Assembly: GCA_022560875.1 (NCBI GenBank)
Contig: JADFSH010000019.1
Span: 1-40,583 of the forward strand
DNA length: 40,583 bases
Direction of reading: 5' to 3'
Origin: Planctomycetota bacterium
GTDB taxonomy: Bacteria; Planctomycetota; Phycisphaerae; Phycisphaerales; SM1A02
Of the stretch, positions 1-8,576 are shown piece after piece. The translations under genes and the position numbers were made by a program. Below the pieces are notes generated by a model. That model was given only the letters and a program-made list of their open reading frames with translations, did no database searches and was not told the origin of the DNA. Each line of letters begins with the position of its first letter. Within the stretch, counting starts at the first letter, position 1.

Positions 1-1268
1 TCGTTGATGCGTTCGTGGGCGTAATGCTTTTTCACCTTCTCAAGCATCGGGCCCACCGCGTCTCGGCCCCCGATGGCCGTGAGGTCGTACTTCTTCTTGA
101 TCATCACATAATGCGGCAGGTCCGCCACGATCTCGCTCAGGGGCCGGTCTTCCGCCGCGAGCAGGCTCAGCACCAGGGCCATCGAGGAGAGACTGTCCCT
201 CACCCAGCAGACCCGGGGCAGGATTACGCCCCCGTTGCCCTCGCCGCCGATGAGCCCGCGGTCGCCCGCCTGCTTCAGAGCCTCGACCACGTTCGCCTCC
301 CCCACCGCAGTGCGCACAACCTCGACCCCATCGTACCTCGCAGCCAGATCATCAATCATGCGGCTCGTGGAAAGATTCGTAGCCAACACAACCCCGCCCC
401 CGGAAGTAGCTGCAACCATGTCGAGTATGCGCTTTGCCGCGAGCACCAGCGTGTATTCCTCGCCGATGTAGCTGCCGTTCTCATCGACGATCGCCAGCCG
501 GTCAGCATCGGGATCCTGTGCAAAACCAACCGCAGCGTCTTCGGCCTTCATCCGCTCAGCAAGTTCCGTCAGGTTCGCTTTCGTCGGTTCGGGAGTATGG
601 GCGAACTCGCCGGTTGGTTCCCCATTGAGATGAATCACCCGGCAATCGAGATGATCGAGAATCATCCGCCCGGACACGCACCCCGCGCCATTGACCGAAT
701 CGAGCATCACCTTGAACTTCCGGGCGCGAATCGGTGCGGACTCGATCACATCCAGCACCCGTGCCACATGAATCTCGTTGGCCATGTCCTCGCGGGCAAT
801 GTTCACGGCGGGGCCGGGATCAACCCGGCCGGACTGATTTTCCTGATAGGTCCGGATGATCTGAGCCGCCACGTCCGGGGGCGGGGCGACGCCATCGGCG
901 TTGAGGCATTTCAGGCCGTTCCATGGGTTGGGATTGTGGGAGGCGGTGACGACCATGCCGCCCGCAGCGTCGCGCTGGCCGATCATAACGCCCACGGTGG
1001 GGGTCGCCACAACCCCCAGATCAACGACGTCGCATCCCGCCCTGGCAAGTCCTTTCGCCACCGCCTCACTCAGCTCCGCCCCAGAGGGCCGGCTGTCGCG
1101 ACCAAGGCAAAGCAGGGGCCAGTCCCTTCCTGACGCAGCCTTGATGTAGGCCCCAAATGCCGCGGCGAAATTCTCAGCCACTTCGGGGGTCATGGTCTTG
1201 CCCACGATGCCGCGCACCCCTGAGACGGTGAGCATCAACGGAGCGTCGGGGTGGGCCGGATCGGACAT
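1..1268 (-). CDS. glmM: Phosphoglucosamine mutase-type phosphohexomutase, C-terminus beyond window
   Basis: The minus frame is open from the ATG at 1268 to the window edge, about 422 codons, so the gene is cut at its 3' end. Visible alpha-D-phosphohexomutase signatures are the N-terminal SGVRGIVG loop, the catalytic phosphoserine loop TASHNP (Ser carries the phosphate), the Mg-binding loop DPDADR and the sugar-binding loop GGEGNGG. The C-terminal phosphate-binding domain is mostly outside the window. The family interconverts hexose 6- and 1-phosphates; GlmM makes glucosamine-1-phosphate for UDP-GlcNAc, the substrate of the LpxA and LpxC encoded further along. GGEGNGG is the archaeal/planctomycete-like form of the sugar loop, so phosphomannomutase activity cannot be excluded. 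It diverges from the QueD-like gene with only 34 bp between start codons. Confidence 0.9.
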   Translation of the reverse strand, partial: MSDPAHPDAPLMLTVSGVRGIVGKTMTPEVAENFAAAFGAYIKAASGRDWPLLCLGRDSRPSGAELSEAVAKGLARAGCDVVDLGVVATPTVGVMIGQRDAAGGMVVTASHNPNPWNGLKCLNADGVAPPPDVAAQIIRTYQENQSGRVDPGPAVNIAREDMANEIHVARVLDVIESAPIRARKFKVMLDSVNGAGCVSGRMILDHLDCRVIHLNGEPTGEFAHTPEPTKANLTELAERMKAEDAAVGFAQDPDADRLAIVDENGSYIGEEYTLVLAAKRILDMVAATSGGGVVLATNLSTSRMIDDLAARYDGVEVVRTAVGEANVVEALKQAGDRGLIGGEGNGGVILPRVCWVRDSLSSMALVLSLLAAEDRPLSEIVADLPHYVMIKKKYDLTAIGGRDAVGPMLEKVKKHYAHERIN

Positions 1269-1302
1269 GGGCACAGGATAGGCGAAGGAGCAGCCATGAG
1301 CC

Positions 1303-1704
1303 ATGAGCAAAGGGTATAGTGCGAATGTGTTTGAAATCAGCGTACAACGAGTCTTTCACGCATCACATGCGTTGCTCATTGGCGGAGATCGGGAGGAATC
1401 CCACACTCATGACTGGCGGGTGACGCTGGTGGTGGCCGGGGCGGCACTGGATTCCGACGGGCTGCTGTGTGATTTTCATGATCTCGAGGCTGCGCTCGAT
1501 GATGTGATCAAGCCGTTTCAGGATGCGGATCTGAATCAGACGCGGCCATTTGACCGGTTCAATCCCACCGCCGAAGCAGTGGCGAAATACATCGCCGAGT
1601 CGGTTTCAGGCCGACTCGGCGATACGGTTCATGTCGATCGGGTCAGCGTGATCGAAGCGCCCGGTTGTCAGGCGACGTACTTCATGCCGCCAACTCATCG
1701 ATAG
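1303..1704 (+). CDS. QueD/6-pyruvoyl-tetrahydropterin synthase family protein, divergent active site
   Basis: A 133-aa protein of the PTPS/6-carboxytetrahydropterin synthase fold. The three zinc-ligand histidines are recognisable as H22 (in FHASHAL) and H34/H36 (in SHTHDW), and the substrate-anchoring region NPTAE and the late glutamate in VIEAPG are present. Two catalytic positions look changed. The Cys normally four residues before the HxH pair is Arg30, and the usual LDHxxLN motif reads FQDADLN, so the catalytic Asp/His dyad is not conserved. Either this planctomycete-type subfamily does a different reaction or it uses other residues. The start is uncertain: ATG 1303 has no well-spaced ribosome site, while GTG 1327 would give the N-terminus MFEISVQRVF. 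Its 3' end overlaps the convergent pseudopilin gene by 10 bp. Confidence 0.85.
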   Translation: MSKGYSANVFEISVQRVFHASHALLIGGDREESHTHDWRVTLVVAGAALDSDGLLCDFHDLEAALDDVIKPFQDADLNQTRPFDRFNPTAEAVAKYIAESVSGRLGDTVHVDRVSVIEAPGCQATYFMPPTHR

Positions 1705-2336
1705 GCCGACGATCGGGGCATGGCCGAGGCAACGAGCCGAATCTGACTCGGATTATCGCCTTCCAATTCCAGGCTGGCGTTCATATCGGGAATCACCGTC
1801 AAGTCGATTGTGACGCGGTGCAGCCTCCGCCCGAGTTCGTATTCGAGTGTGAAGGGAGACACGGGCTGCCCACCGGCATCGGTCTGCGCAATCACACCTT
1901 CCAGCAGGAGATAGGCGTTCGTTTCAATGCCATTGTTGTCGAAGAGGATGATATACAGCGCCTCGCCGATGGGACGATTGGCAATCGGCGTTTCGACCCA
2001 TTCGATGCTCATACCCGTCCCGTCGGGTCTGACGAACTCGATGAAATCGCTCTCCACGACTGAGATGGTGGGAATGAGGGGAAATGGCCCGAACTCGTCT
2101 CCCGTTCGAATCATGGCGAGCATGCGATGCATCGTCAGTCGCGCGACAGTGTGAGTCGCAGAAATATGCACGGTTTTCTGGTAGGCCTTGAACGATGCGT
2201 CCAGCGCGACCATCGTCGCCGTGAGCAGGGTCGCACTGATGCTCAGGGCGATGAGCAGTTCAACAAGGTTGAATCCGCGTCTCACGTTCTCCGGACGGTA
2301 ATGACGGTCGGAATTGATGTGATGGGAACGATTCAT
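1695..2336 (-). CDS. Pseudopilin with N-terminal methylation motif (PilW/GspJ-like)
   Basis: A protein of about 213 aa beginning with a short basic leader, then the type IV prepilin signal RRGFNLVELL: peptidase cleavage after Gly, Phe at +1 and Glu at +5. A hydrophobic helix of about 20 residues follows, then a soluble domain. Prepilin peptidase would cleave it, and it would be assembled as a minor subunit of a pilus or pseudopilus. Length and position at the end of the pilin cluster resemble PilW or GspJ, but the C-terminal domain was not recognised. An upstream ATG at 2348 overlaps the preceding stop as ATGA, but the GAGGTG at 2344-2339 is correctly spaced for the ATG at 2336, so the shorter start is preferred. 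Confidence 0.85.
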   Translation of the reverse strand: MNRSHHINSDRHYRPENVRRGFNLVELLIALSISATLLTATMVALDASFKAYQKTVHISATHTVARLTMHRMLAMIRTGDEFGPFPLIPTISVVESDFIEFVRPDGTGMSIEWVETPIANRPIGEALYIILFDNNGIETNAYLLLEGVIAQTDAGGQPVSPFTLEYELGRRLHRVTIDLTVIPDMNASLELEGDNPSQIRLVASAMPRSSAYR

Positions 2337-2344
2337 AAAGCACC

Positions 2345-4786
2345 TCATTCAACGTAGGTGTAGGGGTCGGCGACGATCCTGATCGGCCAGGGAATGCCAT
2401 CCGGAACATTCGCGAATTCGTCATACCTGAGAATGATCTTTCCGAAGCCGTTGAAACCCGGATCACCGGGTCCGGAGCCTTCGCCATCGCCGTCAGCCGA
2501 TCCGAAGTAGCCGATGGTGGTATTGAAGGCGTCAGGTTGGCCGCCATAAAATAACGGGCCGGCCCCGGCCGTCGGGCGGAAGGTCGTCATGAGCGTACCG
2601 TTGAGTTCCGCGCTGCCGCGAATGTCAATGACGCCGGTGACGATGATTCCCTGCAGCTTGACGCTGATATCGGGATCGTTTTGAAAGTTGCCCACGTCCA
2701 CCGACCAGCCGGGCAGGAGAATCGAACTCTTGGCCAGTTCCTCCAGGTCCGCAGCCGGGATAGAGTTGAGCAGGCCCTTTAAAATGGGATCTACCAGGTC
2801 AGGGTCATCGGGGTCGATAAAGAACCGGGTGTTGCCGGTGAGCTGGACCTTGTTGCGCCAATGCGTGAACTGGCTGGGGGAGTCTCCCGAAATCGTGCCG
2901 AGAAACGTGCAACTGTGAAAGCGAAGATTGTTGGACAAGGATCGGGTTTCGAAGACGGGAACACCGCCGGTTGAGGATTCCATTCCGGGAAATCTATCCT
3001 GAAAGATGAAAATTCCACTTCCGGGTGGATTTTCTATTGCGTCCAGAGACCCGGTATAATTCCAATTCTCATCCCCGATGTCCTGAGTGGTCTCGATGTA
3101 GGTCACACCCACGAACGTGCAGTCCTCAAACAACGCGTTGGTGCCAATAGGGATGCGCACATTGGTGAAGGTCATAAACTGGTAAGTCGCGCGCTGGTAA
3201 TAATCGTACGCGCCGGAAGATCCGAAAGGAACGGCCTCGAAACCGGCGGGCGGAATGTACATCCCTCCGCCTCCAATCCCCGCCTGCACCTGGCCGGAGG
3301 TTTCATCGCCAAAGGCAGTGCCGGTTTGTGACTTAGTGTCATACCACGTCTGGCTATCGTTGACCATCGCAGTGGCGATTTCACGAAGTTGATCATCCGG
3401 GGCCTGGAAGAGCACCGGCGCGAAGTCGATGCCGGAGCGAATCGGGCCTTGTACGACCGTCTGGTAGCTGGCTCCGTGTCCCGCCTCCCAATCCGCCCGG
3501 GCCACGGCAAAGGACAATCTACCCCGAATCTTCGCATACAGGTCAAAGGCATTGAGCTGACCGTCCATGTACCCGAGTTGCTCGTCGCTCAGCGTAAGCA
3601 GGCCATCTCCATCACGATCGGGGTTCGCCGAATCGATCAGTTCGCTGAGCTGATCATCGATTGTGAATTCACTACCACCTGTGCCCCAGGAAACCGAACG
3701 GTCGCCGTTGGTGTCGAAAAACGCGAGAAAGAGATCGAAATCATCAACGTACTCATCCTCGTCATAATCGACGAGTATGCCGGGATAGGCGTTCACCCCG
3801 TTGGATTCGACGGGATGCTCGGGACGAAGCCGTCCGTCCCCATCCGCGTCGAACACGGCGACTTCCTGGTAAAAGATATCGAGCCAGCCGTCGAGAACGG
3901 GATCGAGATAGTAAAAGTCACTTCGCATGACAAGCGGATCGCCGTTCGCGGTATCAAGCTCACCCGCTACCGTGCCGTAGCGCGTCCCGAGAGGGCCTTC
4001 AACCAGCACGTTTTTGCCGATCATAATGCGATTGGGACTGATGAGAGAAAAGGGGATTTTCTTCTCGATGATAAAATCCATCTGGATTGTACGATGGATG
4101 TTGTCCGAAACACCTTCGCTGGTAACCCGGATCGCGGGTTGATTAGCAAGAAGTTCATACGTCAGGCGAAAATACGGGCCATCTGGATTGGGATTGCCGC
4201 TGGCATTCTGAGTCAGGGCGATAGGTCTGACCCTGAGGATTCCGAATGTGGTATCGATTGCCGGCAGGCCCATGTCACCCGGTTCCGGCGTTATCCAATG
4301 GTTGTCAGCGAGATGCGCATCGCGCACAGCCTCAATAACACCGGAGGGCGTTGCTGCGGTAACATATCCGGTGGGCGGCAAGACAGTCACCACCCCGTCG
4401 GCGGCGATATAGGTTCCCATCCAGAGATCTTCGCCATACATCGTGTCAACGTTGCCCTTCTCGATGACGAAACGGCTCCCTTCCAACTCCAGACGCTTGG
4501 AGGCGAAAACCATGCCTGTTTCCGCTGCGCTCATCGACTTCGATACCTGCATATGGGTATAGGCGGTGCGCAGATTGCCCTGTGCCACGACAGCCATCGC
4601 CGCCGCGAGCGATCCGAAGATGACCATGAACATCATGGCCAGCACCGATGCGACACCGCGTCGGGACATCGGTCCGCCCCGCGGCCTCTTGGACAGGATC
4701 ATCACACGAAATTCAGGATTCATCGTTCGTAGCATCGAACACACTCCATGCCTCGCGACCTTGCCTCGAAACACATTGAAATTCAT
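2345..4786 (-). CDS. Giant PilX-like pilus-associated protein with EF-hand-like loops
   Basis: An 813-aa protein. After about 40 residues comes MSRRGVASVLAMMFMVIFG and a membrane helix ending near residue 68, then QGNLRTAY and AAETGM, the layout of PilX/GspK-type N-termini. It lacks the GFTLIE-type peptidase site of its neighbours. The long remainder holds three Asp-rich loops resembling EF-hand or dockerin calcium sites: DADGDG near 312, DTNGDR near 357 and DRDGDG near 387. The C-terminal part is rich in short beta strands (for example LFEDCTFVGVTYI and LRFHSCTFLG), suggesting a beta-helix or bactofilin-like fold. Its start overlaps the upstream pseudopilin stop by one base (TGATG), so the two are translationally coupled. 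An internal ATG at 4669 (residue 40) is an alternative start. It may be a tip or adhesin-like subunit; that is inference. Confidence 0.8.
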   Translation of the reverse strand: MNFNVFRGKVARHGVCSMLRTMNPEFRVMILSKRPRGGPMSRRGVASVLAMMFMVIFGSLAAAMAVVAQGNLRTAYTHMQVSKSMSAAETGMVFASKRLELEGSRFVIEKGNVDTMYGEDLWMGTYIAADGVVTVLPPTGYVTAATPSGVIEAVRDAHLADNHWITPEPGDMGLPAIDTTFGILRVRPIALTQNASGNPNPDGPYFRLTYELLANQPAIRVTSEGVSDNIHRTIQMDFIIEKKIPFSLISPNRIMIGKNVLVEGPLGTRYGTVAGELDTANGDPLVMRSDFYYLDPVLDGWLDIFYQEVAVFDADGDGRLRPEHPVESNGVNAYPGILVDYDEDEYVDDFDLFLAFFDTNGDRSVSWGTGGSEFTIDDQLSELIDSANPDRDGDGLLTLSDEQLGYMDGQLNAFDLYAKIRGRLSFAVARADWEAGHGASYQTVVQGPIRSGIDFAPVLFQAPDDQLREIATAMVNDSQTWYDTKSQTGTAFGDETSGQVQAGIGGGGMYIPPAGFEAVPFGSSGAYDYYQRATYQFMTFTNVRIPIGTNALFEDCTFVGVTYIETTQDIGDENWNYTGSLDAIENPPGSGIFIFQDRFPGMESSTGGVPVFETRSLSNNLRFHSCTFLGTISGDSPSQFTHWRNKVQLTGNTRFFIDPDDPDLVDPILKGLLNSIPAADLEELAKSSILLPGWSVDVGNFQNDPDISVKLQGIIVTGVIDIRGSAELNGTLMTTFRPTAGAGPLFYGGQPDAFNTTIGYFGSADGDGEGSGPGDPGFNGFGKIILRYDEFANVPDGIPWPIRIVADPYTYVE

Positions 4787-5388
4787 CAGTTGGGAGCAAT
4801 CCAGGACACGGTGGTCACTTCCCGGGGGTTTGCGTCACTCGGCCCCTGATAGGTGACGACGACCGTCATCCGCATGAGATAGAAAGTCGGGTCCACCGGC
4901 GGGCTCGATATGTTGTAGGGATCAACCTGATCGACATAGATCGTCTGCTCCCAACCATCCATATTCTGAATAATCTCCCGACGGGAATTGCGGGGGCCGT
5001 TCACCACGCCCGCGACGGGTATGGCTGAAAACAGCAGCCCGTTTCCACCCACCCCGTCAAAATCATCGAGATCGTCGTAATCGAAGATGGTCGGCTCGGT
5101 ATCAGGCTCAGGCCCCCAGAAGGCGTCTCCAGTGACCGGATCGTGTCGGGGCAGATTCAGGGTCATCTCACGGATCTCATTGCCCAGCCAGGTGGCCGTG
5201 CTGAGGTGAGTGGACCAGGCGTTCTTCTGGTGAAAAGCCTGCTGAGCCGAAACGATGGAAAGGACACCGACCCCGACGATTATAGTGGCCAAGGCCGACT
5301 CAATCAGGGTGAAGCCATGACGCCGAACCCGCGCGATCGCACGTCTCCGGCTCCGAATGCCGATTCGCTGAACTGAAATACCGTCCAT
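4786..5388 (-). CDS. Pseudopilin (PilV/GspI-like)
   Basis: A 200-aa protein with a basic leader of about 25 residues, the prepilin signal RRHGFTLIESALATIIVG (cleavage after Gly, Glu at +5) and a hydrophobic helix, followed by a globular domain of about 130 residues. The signal plus AAxxIIVGVGVL-like helix is typical of PilV or GspI minor pilins. The start ATG is preceded by GAGGA at good distance. It is the third gene of the pilT-pilC-pilin operon, 33 bp after pilC. Assignment to PilV rather than another minor pilin rests on gene order only. Confidence 0.85.
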   Translation of the reverse strand: MDGISVQRIGIRSRRRAIARVRRHGFTLIESALATIIVGVGVLSIVSAQQAFHQKNAWSTHLSTATWLGNEIREMTLNLPRHDPVTGDAFWGPEPDTEPTIFDYDDLDDFDGVGGNGLLFSAIPVAGVVNGPRNSRREIIQNMDGWEQTIYVDQVDPYNISSPPVDPTFYLMRMTVVVTYQGPSDANPREVTTVSWIAPN

Positions 5389-5421
5389 TGTGAATTCCTC
5401 ACTCGCCTCCGAGTGGTTGTG

Positions 5422-6651
5422 TCAATGCCCTATGATGGCACTCATCTTGAAGATCGGGAGAATGATGGCCATGGCGATGAAGCCGACCACACCACCCATG
5501 AGCATGATCATGATCGGTTCGATCAGACCGGTGACGGACCTGATCGCATCGCGCAACGCTGTGGTGTAGTACTCGGAAATCTCCGCGAGCACTTCGCCCA
5601 GACGACCTGATTCCTCACCTGCCCCAACCATCTGTATGACTGACTTGGGAAGAAGGGTTGATTTATTCAATTGCGATTGAACCTTTTTTCCTTGCTTGAC
5701 CGCGGAGTACACATTCCGCCACATCTTCTTGAACAGGAGATTGCCGGTGATGTCACCGGTAATGGCGAGCGTGTCGAGCATGGGGACACCGGCATTCAGC
5801 AGCTCGCCCATGGTGTGGAGCGAGCGACTGACATACAGGGCGCGGAACATGCGACTGAACAGAGGCAGCTTCAATTTCAGTCCATCCCACCAGAAAAGAC
5901 CGAATTCAGTCTTGACAAACAGCATGAAGCCCACGATCAGGGCGATCAGTCCGAGGACCAGCGTCCACCAATAGCTCATCATCCACGAGGAGGCACCCAT
6001 GAGAAAGACCGTCGGCCAGGGAAGGACATCTTCCTTGCCGGCAAAGACACCCTTGAACCGGGGCAGCACGAAGGTGAGCAGAAAGACGGTGACCCCAATT
6101 GCCATCGCGCAGATAATGCCCGGATAAATGCTCGCTCCGATGACCATCTTGCGGGTCTCGATCTGCTGAGCAAGGTAAGTCGCAATCCGATTGAGCATCT
6201 GCGCGAAAGAGCCTGACATTTCTGAAGCCCGGACCATGTTCACGTACAGCGGCCCGAAGAGCTTGGGATACTTGGCGATCGCCTCCGAAAACTGCTTGCC
6301 CGATTCGATATCAGTCTTGACCGTGAACAGGATCTTGCGGAACTTGACATTCGAAGTCTGGTCGGCGATGCCATCCAGCGCGGCCCGGAGGCTGATGCCC
6401 GCGCGGACCATGACCGCAAGCTGGGTGGTGAAAGCCAGAACATCACTCTGACCCGGTCCCGAACTGTAGTTCAGGATTTCGGAAATTTTCTTCCCGATCT
6501 GGGCGCCGGTCTTCTGAACCGGTATCAGCTGAAGTACGTGCTGCCCCTGGTTGCGCAGAATGGCCGCAGCGGCGGTGGCATTCTCCGCCGTCATCACTCC
6601 GGCCTTGACTTGGCCGGATGGGTGTCGTGATTGGTAGCGATATTGTGGCAT
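5422..6651 (-). CDS. pilC: Type IV pilus/type II secretion inner-membrane platform protein
   Basis: A 409-aa GspF/PilC family protein: an N-terminal adaptor of about 55 residues (YRYQSRHPSGQ), then two T2SSF domains. The first contains RAGISLRAALDGIA and EMSGSF; the second contains LLNAGVPMLDTL and GAGEESGRLGEVL. Three membrane segments lie near 170-200, 225-250 and 370-405. It forms the membrane base on which pilins are inserted or withdrawn, coupled to cytoplasmic ATPases such as the PilT encoded just upstream (20-bp gap). GAGGA precedes the ATG. Length matches the family norm of about 400 aa. Confidence 0.95.
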   Translation of the reverse strand: MPQYRYQSRHPSGQVKAGVMTAENATAAAAILRNQGQHVLQLIPVQKTGAQIGKKISEILNYSSGPGQSDVLAFTTQLAVMVRAGISLRAALDGIADQTSNVKFRKILFTVKTDIESGKQFSEAIAKYPKLFGPLYVNMVRASEMSGSFAQMLNRIATYLAQQIETRKMVIGASIYPGIICAMAIGVTVFLLTFVLPRFKGVFAGKEDVLPWPTVFLMGASSWMMSYWWTLVLGLIALIVGFMLFVKTEFGLFWWDGLKLKLPLFSRMFRALYVSRSLHTMGELLNAGVPMLDTLAITGDITGNLLFKKMWRNVYSAVKQGKKVQSQLNKSTLLPKSVIQMVGAGEESGRLGEVLAEISEYYTTALRDAIRSVTGLIEPIMIMLMGGVVGFIAMAIILPIFKMSAIIGH

Positions 6652-6671
6652 GTATATTCCTCAATGCCCGG

Positions 6672-7727
6672 TCAGGCGGCCAACTGTCGCTCCAATTTGT
6701 CCGGGTACGCCGCTTGTGCGATCGCATCTTCCCGACTGATGAGTCCGTTGAAATAAATCTCCGCGATCGATCCATCCAGGCTTACCATCCCCAGTTGTCG
6801 ATTCGTGTCGATGACATTGGGAATCTCAAACGTCCTGCCTTCTCGGATGATGTTCCGGACGCCGGGCGTACAAAGCAGCACTTCCACCGCGGGTACCATG
6901 CCTGGACGGTCTATCCGACTGAACAAGGTTTGTGACACAACCGCCTGCAGGGTGTTGGCCAGCATGGATCGAATCTGGTTCTGCTGGCCCGACGGATACA
7001 TGTCAACAATACGCTCAACCGATTGCGAAGCATTGACGGTATGCAGCGTTGAAAGCACAAGGTGACCGGTTTCCGCGGCGGATAAAGCCAGTGCCGTGGT
7101 CTCCAGGTCTCGCATCTCGCCGACGAGTATGATGTCGGGATCCTGTCGCAGAACGTGCTTGAGGCCGGAAGTAAAACTCGACATGTCCTGTCCAAGCTCG
7201 CGCTGCTCGATGAGGCACTTGTTCGAGGTAAGTACGTACTCGATCGGATCCTCAAGCGTGATGATGTGCTTTCGATATCGCTCGTTCATGGACTGGATCA
7301 TCGACGCCAGGGTCGTGGTCTTACCCGATCCGGTATCGCCGGTGACCAGCACAAGTCCGCGGGGGAGATAGGTCAGTCTCGAGATGACTTCGGGAAGATT
7401 CAGTTGTTCCAGCTGCGGAACCTCGGTCTTGATGGCACGCAGGGCCAGCGCCACCTCATTACGCTGCCGGTGGGCATTGACGCGATAACGACAGAAATCG
7501 AGAACCTCGTATGAAAAATCGACGTCCCGGTGTTCCTCATATGTCTTCATCTGTTCTGCACTGATCATTTCCTTCAATGCGTCTTCGATACTCTTTGCCG
7601 TCAAGACAGGATAATCCATGGGCGTTATCACGGTGTTCACACGCATCATGGGCGGATGATCGCTGACGAGATGGACGTCCGATGCTTCATGCTTGAAAGC
7701 ACAGGTTAGTATTTCAGATAGATTCAT
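6672..7727 (-). CDS. pilT: PilT-family twitching motility/secretion ATPase
   Basis: A 351-aa hexameric AAA-like ATPase. From the start at 7727 the visible motifs are the N-terminal ASDVHL strand, Walker A GDTGSGKTTT (about 130-139), the Asp box ITLEDPIEY, Walker B ILVGEMRD (about 200-207) and the His box HLVLSTLHT. There is no tetracysteine zinc site of the PilB type, so it belongs to the retraction/PilT group. An ATG 12 bp upstream (7739) is in frame, but GGGAG sits at the right distance before 7727 and MNLSEILTCAF matches the usual PilT N-terminus. It is the first gene of the pilin operon. No PilB, PilM-Q or prepilin peptidase gene is present in the window, so the partners must be elsewhere. 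Confidence 0.95.
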   Translation of the reverse strand: MNLSEILTCAFKHEASDVHLVSDHPPMMRVNTVITPMDYPVLTAKSIEDALKEMISAEQMKTYEEHRDVDFSYEVLDFCRYRVNAHRQRNEVALALRAIKTEVPQLEQLNLPEVISRLTYLPRGLVLVTGDTGSGKTTTLASMIQSMNERYRKHIITLEDPIEYVLTSNKCLIEQRELGQDMSSFTSGLKHVLRQDPDIILVGEMRDLETTALALSAAETGHLVLSTLHTVNASQSVERIVDMYPSGQQNQIRSMLANTLQAVVSQTLFSRIDRPGMVPAVEVLLCTPGVRNIIREGRTFEIPNVIDTNRQLGMVSLDGSIAEIYFNGLISREDAIAQAAYPDKLERQLAA

Positions 7728-8054
7728 CAAAACTCCCATTCTGGCGAGATCGCTTCTGGTGCAACTTTGCGCGGATTTCCCAATGCCTTATTCGACACAG
7801 TCAATCCACTGAATAACTATCGCATTCAAACTGGGTTCGTACTTGCCGGGATATGACCACTCAAGCTGGCCTGTAACATATGTGCCAGTTAGGCAAGCTT
7901 CGCCTCTCCCGCATTCGACCTGATCTTCGATCAACTTTTCTGGTTGTCACGTCTGTCTTATTTGGGAAGACGGATCTGCGGACGCATGGCCATCAAACCG
8001 GTCGAGCCCGGCTTCCCGAAACACAATTTATCAACAGACCCGGACTCTGATCGG
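7728..8054. other. Intergenic region upstream of pilT
   Basis: About 330 bp between the pilT start and the end of the lipoprotein gene, both read leftwards. It should hold the promoter and leader of the pilT-pilC-pilin operon. No convincing -35/-10 pair and no clear terminator for the lipoprotein gene was found by eye. The open frames on the plus strand lack family features and ribosome sites. Confidence 0.5.
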
Positions 8055-8549
8055 TTATCGACCTTCGGTGAGATCCAATCGACCGACCTTGGCAAAGGTA
8101 ACCTTGGGGCGGCGGACTCCGATATCCAGCAGGATCTCCGCCAATTCACCCGGCGTCTCGTACAACAAGGTTCCCGTCAACTCATAACTCAACGACTGCG
8201 GACGTTCTCTTCGTGTCCAACCGAGCAGTTGGTATCTCAGCACAGCCGGAAGCTCGATGGTTTGCAAAGCGTGAGAATGCAATGTGGTACTCGCCGCACG
8301 GCGGCCCACGTAGACTTCCTGTCCGTTTATTCTCAACCGGTAGTGAAACTCACGAAGTCCGATCGGTTCGGGGTTGGGATTCTGTAATTCCAGTTCAAAC
8401 GTGAATACCGAGGCTTCGTCTGATTCTTCTGTCATCGTCACTGATGTCAGTTGAATGGAAGGTGACCGATAACCTGAGCAGCCGCATATCATCAGTGCCG
8501 ATAACATGGCAAGGGTGGAGCCTGCCTTTGGAATGGAACGGTAAATCAT
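8055..8549 (-). CDS. Lipoprotein with LEA14/WHy-like domain
   Basis: A 164-aa protein with a short basic N-terminus, a hydrophobic stretch and a lipobox-like ICGC, so it is probably lipidated at Cys24 and exported. The body contains ELELQNPNPEPIGLREFHYR followed by RINGQEVYVGR, the pattern of the WHy/LEA_2 domain, whose NPN motif and beta-sandwich are also found in bacterial envelope lipoproteins. The molecular role is not known; desiccation or stress protection is sometimes proposed for the family. It lies 27 bp after the membrane protein gene 8577-9041 and probably shares its transcript. Confidence 0.75.
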   Translation of the reverse strand: MIYRSIPKAGSTLAMLSALMICGCSGYRSPSIQLTSVTMTEESDEASVFTFELELQNPNPEPIGLREFHYRLRINGQEVYVGRRAASTTLHSHALQTIELPAVLRYQLLGWTRRERPQSLSYELTGTLLYETPGELAEILLDIGVRRPKVTFAKVGRLDLTEGR

Positions 8550-8576
8550 GCGGGCAATCTACCACCGGGAGCACGG

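Noticed and set aside
15-1133. Long plus-strand open frame of 372 codons
   Set aside because: It is antisense to the phosphoglucosamine mutase gene, whose frame carries all the family motifs. High third-position GC leaves the opposite strand free of stops.
3389-4732. Plus-strand open frame of 447 codons
   Set aside because: It lies antisense to the PilX-like gene, has no ribosome site and no recognisable domain.
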